DNA of 64,000 bases. It comes from an uncultured Acetobacteraceae bacterium. Lineage in GTDB: Bacteria > Pseudomonadota > Alphaproteobacteria > Acetobacterales > Acetobacteraceae. The position numbers and the translations under genes are program-made. Under the pieces are notes generated by a model, which ran no database searches, was not told the DNA's origin, and saw only the letters and a program-made list of their open reading frames with translations. The DNA lies in NCBI GenBank assembly GCA_903918315.1, contig CAIXEA010000091.1:1-64000 (forward strand), read 5' to 3'. Of the stretch, positions 58,891 through 64,000 are shown piece by piece (positions within the stretch are counted from its first letter, which is position 1; every line of letters starts with the position of its first letter).

Positions 58891-61057
58891 AAGCCGGTTG
58901 CGGCGGTGAGCGTACAGGGGCGCGCACGACCCGGGACGCGGGGAATGTCGCGCGGGCGACGGTGCCCAGACCTGGCGTGCTGGTCAACTCAAGGCTGCCG
59001 CCGTGTAGGTCCAGAAGTTTGCGCGTGATGGCCAGGCCCAGCCCGGTTCCGCCGAAGCGTCGGCGGATGGAAGCATCGGCCTGATGGAACGGTTCGCACA
59101 AGGCAGCCAGGGCCTCTTTTTCGATGCCGATGCCGGTATCCGCGATGACGATGGCGACCCCGCCGCTCTCGGTCGCTTCGGTACGTATAATAACCTGGCC
59201 TCCGGCCGGGGTGAATTTCACCGCATTGGCCAGCAGATTGAGTAGAATTTGTTTCAGGGCTCGCCGATCGGCGCGCAGTTCGGTGGTTGACAGGTCCTCG
59301 GCCTGATCGACGGTCACGTGGCCTTCTTCGGCGCGGGTTGCAACCAAGCTGTAGCAGGATTGGACGAACCCGGCCATTTCTAGGGTCTCATCGGTCAGAT
59401 CGAAACGCCCCGCCTCGATCTTCGACATATCCAGCAGGTCGTTGATGAGGTCGAGCAGGTGACGGCCGCCATGATTGATGTCACGGGCATAGGCGGCATA
59501 GCGCTCTCCGATTTTGCCAAAGGGCTGATCGATCAGCAGTTCGGAGAAGCCAATGATCGCGTTCAGCGGCGTCCGCAGTTCGTGGCTCATATTGGCCAGG
59601 AATTCGGATTTGGCCCGGCTTGCGGCCTCGGCGCGGTCCTTGGCGTCACGCAGTTCCCGTTCGGCCAGGACTTCTTCAGTCACATCGCGGCCGGTGCCGC
59701 GATAGCCGGTGAAATGTCCGTAGGTGTCGAAGACCGGAACACCGCTGATGCTCACGTAGTGCTTGCTGCCGTCGTCGGCCAGCCGTTCATACCGCAAATC
59801 CTTGAAGGCGCGGTGGGCCTTCAGGTCTGCAATATGCGCCGACCAGAAGGAACTGGACGGGGCGGCGCCGATGAGTTCCCAGCGGGTCATCCCGATGGAG
59901 GAGGGGCTGCCGAACAAGTTGGTAGGGGAGGTCGCCGAACTCCATGTGAACCGAAAGGCCGTGTCCTGTTCCCAGAACCAGTCGGACGCCAGTTCCGCGT
60001 AGGCGCGAAGACGTCCCTCACCCTCCCGCAAGGCGAGGGCGGTCGAGTGGAGCGCGGTGTTCTGCTCCTGCTGTTCGTTGAATTGCCGGCCGATGACGCG
60101 GAACAGCAGCAGGAAGCCGATGGAGGAGATCATGGCACCCAGGGCGAGCAGCGTGGCTTGGCGCCGCCATGGTGCGAGTGCAACGGCCTCATCCAGTGCG
60201 ACATTCATGACAATTGGGTAATCACGCAGCGGATGGACCGATACGACAGAAACGGCGTTTGTGGGGCCCTCGACCGACCGATACGTACGCCCGCCTGCCG
60301 CTATCGCGGCATTCCAGGCAGTCCGGTCGGCCATGCGTTCGCCACCATCCGGTACCGGTTCAGGGTAGCGCGCAAGCAAGGTGCCGTCGCTGCGCAGCAT
60401 GGTCACATTCAGACCAGGGCCAAGGCGCAGGGCAGCGTAGAAATCTTCGAAATACCCGACATCCAGCACCGCGACGGCTACGCCGACGAATGTCCCATCG
60501 GCGGCTTCCATGCGCCGGGCCATGAAGATCGCCATCGAGCTGACCGCCCGACTGCGGCTTGGCAGGCCCACGAACATCACGTTGTAGCGGTGCGTCGCCA
60601 GATAGGAAAACCAATCCCGGTCCGCGGAGTCGATGCTGGGCGACGCGTAGGTGCGGGATGTGTTCACCAGCATACCCGTTGAATCCATTACCAGGAAGGC
60701 ATTGGCCTGCGGCAGGTTGTGCAGCAGATCGCGAAGAAAGGCGTGGGTTTCCAGGTTGGCGAAGCGTTCCCGCACGGCATCGCGTTCCGCGGTCGCGAGG
60801 GGGCGGCTGCCCGCCTGAATCCTTTGCAGCGCGCCATCCACGACCTGAACATAGCGGGCGGTTTGCTCGGCGAGCACGACCCCGAGCGCACGCGTATCGC
60901 GCTGGAACCCTGCCACGGCTGCCTGGCGAAGCTCCAGCGCCAACAGGGATGCGCCGACCAGTGCGGTGAGTACAAGTGAAGCGCAGGCGACCCACAGGAG
61001 GCGGGACGACCGAAAGAACGTGCCGTTTGAGACAATGCGGTCCAGGGGGCTGTTCAC
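58883..61057 (-). CDS. membrane sensor kinase: dCache, PAS, HisKA, HATPase
   Basis: 724 residues, GTG start. Helix at 20-43, periplasmic dCache sensor (about 50-295; SPSIDSADRDWF at 139-150, LLARYPEP at 227-234), second helix at 299-320, PAS domain 352-462 (DWFWEQDTAFRFTW; YRGTGRDVTEE), HisKA with His492 (NMSHELRTPLNAI), and HATPase (NAVKFTPAGG, ADTGIGIEKEA, FGGTGLGLA). No receiver domain and no adjacent response regulator, so it is an orphan kinase. Its sensor domain is paralogous to that of the hybrid kinase at 29761-32367. Confidence 0.9.
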   Translation of the reverse strand: MNSPLDRIVSNGTFFRSSRLLWVACASLVLTALVGASLLALELRQAAVAGFQRDTRALGVVLAEQTARYVQVVDGALQRIQAGSRPLATAERDAVRERFANLETHAFLRDLLHNLPQANAFLVMDSTGMLVNTSRTYASPSIDSADRDWFSYLATHRYNVMFVGLPSRSRAVSSMAIFMARRMEAADGTFVGVAVAVLDVGYFEDFYAALRLGPGLNVTMLRSDGTLLARYPEPVPDGGERMADRTAWNAAIAAGGRTYRSVEGPTNAVSVVSVHPLRDYPIVMNVALDEAVALAPWRRQATLLALGAMISSIGFLLLFRVIGRQFNEQQEQNTALHSTALALREGEGRLRAYAELASDWFWEQDTAFRFTWSSATSPTNLFGSPSSIGMTRWELIGAAPSSSFWSAHIADLKAHRAFKDLRYERLADDGSKHYVSISGVPVFDTYGHFTGYRGTGRDVTEEVLAERELRDAKDRAEAASRAKSEFLANMSHELRTPLNAIIGFSELLIDQPFGKIGERYAAYARDINHGGRHLLDLINDLLDMSKIEAGRFDLTDETLEMAGFVQSCYSLVATRAEEGHVTVDQAEDLSTTELRADRRALKQILLNLLANAVKFTPAGGQVIIRTEATESGGVAIVIADTGIGIEKEALAALCEPFHQADASIRRRFGGTGLGLAITRKLLDLHGGSLELTSTPGLGTVARATFPASRVVRAPVRSPPQPAFT

Positions 61058-61154
61058 AGATCCTCAATCGGTACCCGGAGCGTATGATGGCATATTACTC
61101 AATGCATGTCGCTCGTGACATAAATTAGACGCCCTGACCAAGGCGGCGCAAGGA

Positions 61155-63272
61155 TTACCGCAGGGGTCTCGGGCCGACGCGAACCGTGGAAGGGTTGCCG
61201 CGCAGGATGTCGGGGGGGACACCCTGTCTGAATTGGATATCGTAGCTGTTGGAACCACATCGCAGGCCACGCAAGGTGACCTCGGTCAGCCAATCCGGCA
61301 GGCTGGGATCAACATACAGGCAGCCATTGGGTGCATCCGGCGCGATGCTGAGCATCGCCTGCAGCAAGGCGAATGCAGAGCCCGCGGCCCAGGCCTGGGG
61401 CACATTGGCCCCGGCATAGCGCACGGGGAAGCTCCGCGGCTCCCGCGTCAGGCCGGCATAGAGTTCGGGGATCTGATGTGCCTGAAAATGGCGTGCCGCG
61501 TCGGTCACCGCGCGGGCGACCTGTGCGGCTTCCCGGGCGAAACCGTATCGCTTCATCCCAAGCGCGATGAGGCTGTTGTCATGCGGCCACACCGACCCGT
61601 TATGGTAGGAATACGGGTCGAACCGCGCATGGTCCGCCGACAGGGTCCGGATGCCCCAGCCGCTGAACATATCGGCGCGCATGAGCCGATCAACGACGCG
61701 TCGCGCCCGGTTGGCCGGCACGATGCCGGACCACAACAGGTGGCCGGGATTTGAGGCCACAGAGAACACTGGTCGCTTCGTGCCGTCCAAGGTCAGCGCG
61801 TAGAACCCGCCCGCCTCGTCCCAAAAAATGGCGTTGAACCGTTCGAACAGGCTGGCGGCCTTGGTGCGCAACGCCGCCGCCTGATCGGGCCTTGCCAGCG
61901 CATCGAAGATCTCGGCCATGCGGGTCCAGGCGTCGTACACGTAGCCCTGCAATTCACAGAGCGCCTTGGGCCCCTGAACCGGGGAGCCGTCGATCATGTT
62001 GATCGCGTCGCCGGAATCTTTCCAGGCCATGTTCTCGTATCCGGTGGCGCTTCGAGCCTGATACTCCTGAAACCCGTCGCCGTCGCGGTCCCCATCGGTG
62101 TCGATCCAGCGCAGTGCGGCTTCGGCATGCACGAGATGGCGGGTCAATAATGCGTGATCGCCCGTGGCCTTCCAGGCTTCATGGAGGGTGATCAGGTACA
62201 AGGGCGTGGCGTCGGCGGTGCCGAAATACGGCGTGTGGGGAACCAGTTTGAAATGGGCCAACTCGCCGTAGCGCAGCTCATGCATGATCTTGCCTGGTTC
62301 GGCGTCGCGCCTCGGATCATATTCTGCGGCCTGGTGCTGGCCTAGGACGGCGAGGCTGCCTTGCGCGAAACCTGGATACAGCATCATCGCCTGGAGCGAC
62401 ACGATAAGGCTGTCACGCCCGAACGGGGCGATAAACCAGGGCAGGCCAGCGGCAGGCATGGTCACCGGCCGCCCGTCCACGGTGAAGCCGAGCCGCAGCG
62501 CCGCGAGGTCATCGCTCGCCTGAGCGCAAAAAGCATCCAGGGACGGGTCGGACGCCTGGACCTGGAGCACGGACTCACGCCAAGTCTGCGTATCGTCGCC
62601 TGGGTCTATTTGGGAATCGGGTGCTGTCAGCATCTCCGATCCATCGATCAGATCGTAGAGCAGGGTGGCGTGCCACGCCTCACCCGGTTGCAGGGCGATC
62701 GGAAATGACAGGGTACTGTCGGCATAGGTCACAGCCGGGGTTTTGATCCGGATTGTCAGGCCGCGCACGAAATCGCCGTTGCGGTGCAGAGCGGTCAGGG
62801 TCTGGATGTCGGGCGACCAGGCCACGCTGTTTTCGCCTCTCACTGCCTGGCGATTGGCTTTGGCCTCAAACACGTCGGCGAAGTCGGACACAATGTGCAC
62901 CGACAAGTCGAACCGCGCGGCGGCGCGGCCGTAATTGGTCACTGTGATCCCGTCGCGCAGGCCGGCATCGATGCGCCGGTTCAGGACGAGCGCCACCGAA
63001 CGGCGCGGAATATCCGCGGTACCGGATGGGATCGCCGGATTGGTCAGGTAGAATTTTGCCATGTCGGCGCTGACAGCGCCACCGGACAGAGACTCCCACG
63101 CCAGACCGGCGGCAGTGAGCATCCAGGCGCTGATCAGCCTGGTGTCGCGGAAAAACAATCCCTGCTGGTCCGCGCCGTTGATCTGGCCGTCCGGCCCGGT
63201 CACCAGAACGGTCATCGCATGATGTAGTGCGATGCGCGATGCGCCAGCCTGGACAGTGAATGCCATGAACAC
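61155..63272 (-). CDS. amylo-alpha-1,6-glucosidase / glycogen debranching-type enzyme
   Basis: 705 residues. The N-terminal beta-sandwich (VLVTGPDGQINGADQQGLFFRDTRLIS at about 22-48) is the GDE N-terminal domain, and the C-terminal (alpha/alpha)6 barrel has PWFIAPFGRDSLIVSLQAMM, FQEYQARSATGYENMAWKDSGD and NGSVWPHDNSLIALGMKRYG, the catalytic face of the GDE/GH13-33-independent glucosidase family. It probably hydrolyses alpha-1,6 branches of glycogen or a related alpha-glucan in the cytoplasm (no signal peptide). ATG 63266 is an alternative start. No glycogen synthesis genes are in the window. Confidence 0.88.
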   Translation of the reverse strand: MFMAFTVQAGASRIALHHAMTVLVTGPDGQINGADQQGLFFRDTRLISAWMLTAAGLAWESLSGGAVSADMAKFYLTNPAIPSGTADIPRRSVALVLNRRIDAGLRDGITVTNYGRAAARFDLSVHIVSDFADVFEAKANRQAVRGENSVAWSPDIQTLTALHRNGDFVRGLTIRIKTPAVTYADSTLSFPIALQPGEAWHATLLYDLIDGSEMLTAPDSQIDPGDDTQTWRESVLQVQASDPSLDAFCAQASDDLAALRLGFTVDGRPVTMPAAGLPWFIAPFGRDSLIVSLQAMMLYPGFAQGSLAVLGQHQAAEYDPRRDAEPGKIMHELRYGELAHFKLVPHTPYFGTADATPLYLITLHEAWKATGDHALLTRHLVHAEAALRWIDTDGDRDGDGFQEYQARSATGYENMAWKDSGDAINMIDGSPVQGPKALCELQGYVYDAWTRMAEIFDALARPDQAAALRTKAASLFERFNAIFWDEAGGFYALTLDGTKRPVFSVASNPGHLLWSGIVPANRARRVVDRLMRADMFSGWGIRTLSADHARFDPYSYHNGSVWPHDNSLIALGMKRYGFAREAAQVARAVTDAARHFQAHQIPELYAGLTREPRSFPVRYAGANVPQAWAAGSAFALLQAMLSIAPDAPNGCLYVDPSLPDWLTEVTLRGLRCGSNSYDIQFRQGVPPDILRGNPSTVRVGPRPLR

Positions 63273-63354
63273 CTCGGAGCCCTATAGGTCGCTTTTACCG
63301 CATGCACGGGGGGCGAGGTAACAACGGATCGCGGCTCGGTGTGAGGCTGGTTCA

Positions 63355-63367
63355 GTCAATCATTGAC
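63355..63367. promoter_or_regulatory. palindrome in the divergent GDE/XRE promoter region
   Basis: GTCAAT-C-ATTGAC is a perfect inverted repeat with six-base arms, placed 98 bases before the XRE regulator start and 83 bases before the glucosidase start. A regulator dimer site is plausible, perhaps for the XRE protein itself. The rest of the 192-base spacer shows no gene. Confidence 0.4.
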
Positions 63368-63464
63368 ATTGCACCTGCGAAGGCGACGCGGTAATCGGCG
63401 GATAGCCGCGCGATGCGGCCGCCGAAGGCAATCGTTTCCGCATGTTGTTGTAAAGGACGTAAAA

Positions 63465-64000
63465 ATGGCTCGCGCTATGATCGGCCGCACCGTCCGGCGC
63501 CTGCGCAATGAGCGAGCCTTGTCCCAGCAGGCGCTCGCCACCCGCCTCGGCATCTCGGCCAGCTATCTCAATCTGATCGAGCACGATCAACGCGCTGTCA
63601 CCGCCTCGCTGCTGATCAAACTGGCAGAGACCCTGCGCGTTGACCTGCGCGAACTGTCCGGCAGCCAGGAGCGGCAGTTGGAAAGCGGATTGCGGGAGGC
63701 CTTCGCTGACCCGCTGTTGAGCGGGGACGCCGTGCCGGAGGAGGAGATCGGTACCCTGGCCGGCGGAAGTCCCCACGCCGCACGCGCGGTCCTGGCGCTA
63801 TACCGGGCCTGGCGGGTGGCGCGGGAGGACGCGGGCGGAATCGCCTTGCCATCCGGCCGCCGGGTCATGCTGCCGCACGAGGAAGCGCGCGACCTGTTCG
63901 ATGACCGGGGCAACTACTTCGGCATCCTGGAAGAGGCCGCCGAACGGATCGCGGAGACGATGGGGGCCAGCGCACCGGCCGAAACCAACCACGCGATCGC
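63465..64000 (+). CDS. XRE-family regulator of the short-chain acyl-responsive (ScfR/PrpR) type, 3' end missing
   Basis: 178 residues are visible and the frame runs out of the window. The helix-turn-helix is TVRRLRNERALSQQALATRLG...SYLNLIEHDQRAVTASLLIKLA at about 8-55, followed by the linker and the region expected to precede an IrrE/ImmA-like peptidase-fold domain (SPHAARAVLALYRAWRVA; YFGILEEAAERIAETMG). This arrangement fits the large XRE regulators that sense acyl-CoA esters in propionate and related metabolism (RamB, PrpR, MccR). AAAGGACG precedes the ATG at 63465. Targets are not visible. Confidence 0.8.
   Translation, partial: MARAMIGRTVRRLRNERALSQQALATRLGISASYLNLIEHDQRAVTASLLIKLAETLRVDLRELSGSQERQLESGLREAFADPLLSGDAVPEEEIGTLAGGSPHAARAVLALYRAWRVAREDAGGIALPSGRRVMLPHEEARDLFDDRGNYFGILEEAAERIAETMGASAPAETNHAI

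Noticed and set aside
59459-60682. A 407-codon frame on the plus strand opposite the PAS sensor kinase
   Set aside because: Antisense of an intact kinase; no domain recognised.

Overview
The window is dense, GC-rich bacterial chromosome with almost no intergenic space. The gene content points to an alphaproteobacterium, most likely Rhodospirillales and probably the acetic-acid-bacterium family Acetobacteraceae: a GANTC-type CcrM methylase next to rnhB, the order trpG-trpD-trpC-moaC-moeA-lexA-comEC, a LexA with an alphaproteobacterial-style operator, mreBCD-mrdA-rodA, and the hopanoid genes hpnE-shc-hpnG. The family-level call is inference from gene content only. No rRNA, tRNA, CRISPR array or complete insertion sequence was seen.

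Region by region. 1-5193 (minus strand) is a surface-glycan locus: a frameshifted sugar aminotransferase, a WbqC-family protein, two tandem paralogous beta-propeller proteins, a GNAT acetyltransferase, a methyltransferase and the first codons of one more gene. 5428-8962 holds secD-secF and a coupled Bug/TctC-type binding protein, facing a PrpF-family isomerase. 10234-15279 is the trpGDC-moaC-moeA run followed by lexA with its own promoter and a candidate LexA box. 15351-18147 carries comEC and a PEP-CTERM protein. 18273-22719 is a complete sugar-type ABC importer with two strong mRNA hairpins. 22870-29672 has a Gfo/Idh/MocA oxidoreductase, a CgeB-like glycosyltransferase, an MsbA-like exporter, an RlmI-like rRNA methyltransferase and an acetolactate-synthase-like enzyme. 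29761-38099 holds a hybrid sensor kinase, an alpha/beta hydrolase plus CoA-transferase with a divergent MFS carrier, and an OmpR/EnvZ-type two-component pair. 38397-44616 is an AlkA-type glycosylase and the rod-shape operon mreB-mreC-mreD-mrdA-rodA. 44849-47636 is prs and the manganese pair mntH-mntR with a candidate MntR operator. 47759-50370 has two small secreted proteins, ccrM and rnhB. 50568-54336 looks like a small catabolic cluster (flavin monooxygenase/acyl-CoA dehydrogenase fold, MFS importer, AhpD/CMD protein, duplicated ferredoxin-like protein). 54519-58890 is DUF1489-hpnE-shc-hpnG. The end carries a second dCache sensor kinase, a glycogen-debranching-type glucosidase and the 5' part of an XRE regulator.

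How parts fit together: the glycan locus probably makes or trims an aminodeoxysugar decoration; mreBCD/PBP2/RodA drive side-wall growth; hpnE/shc/hpnG supply hopanoids; ccrM methylates GANTC and has an unusually dense GANTC patch over its own leader; mntR sits directly behind mntH, and mntH has an operator-like palindrome. The most rewarding places for follow-up are the tandem propeller glycan locus (1-5193), the GANTC patch at 49711-49826, and the unassigned catabolic cluster at 50568-54336.
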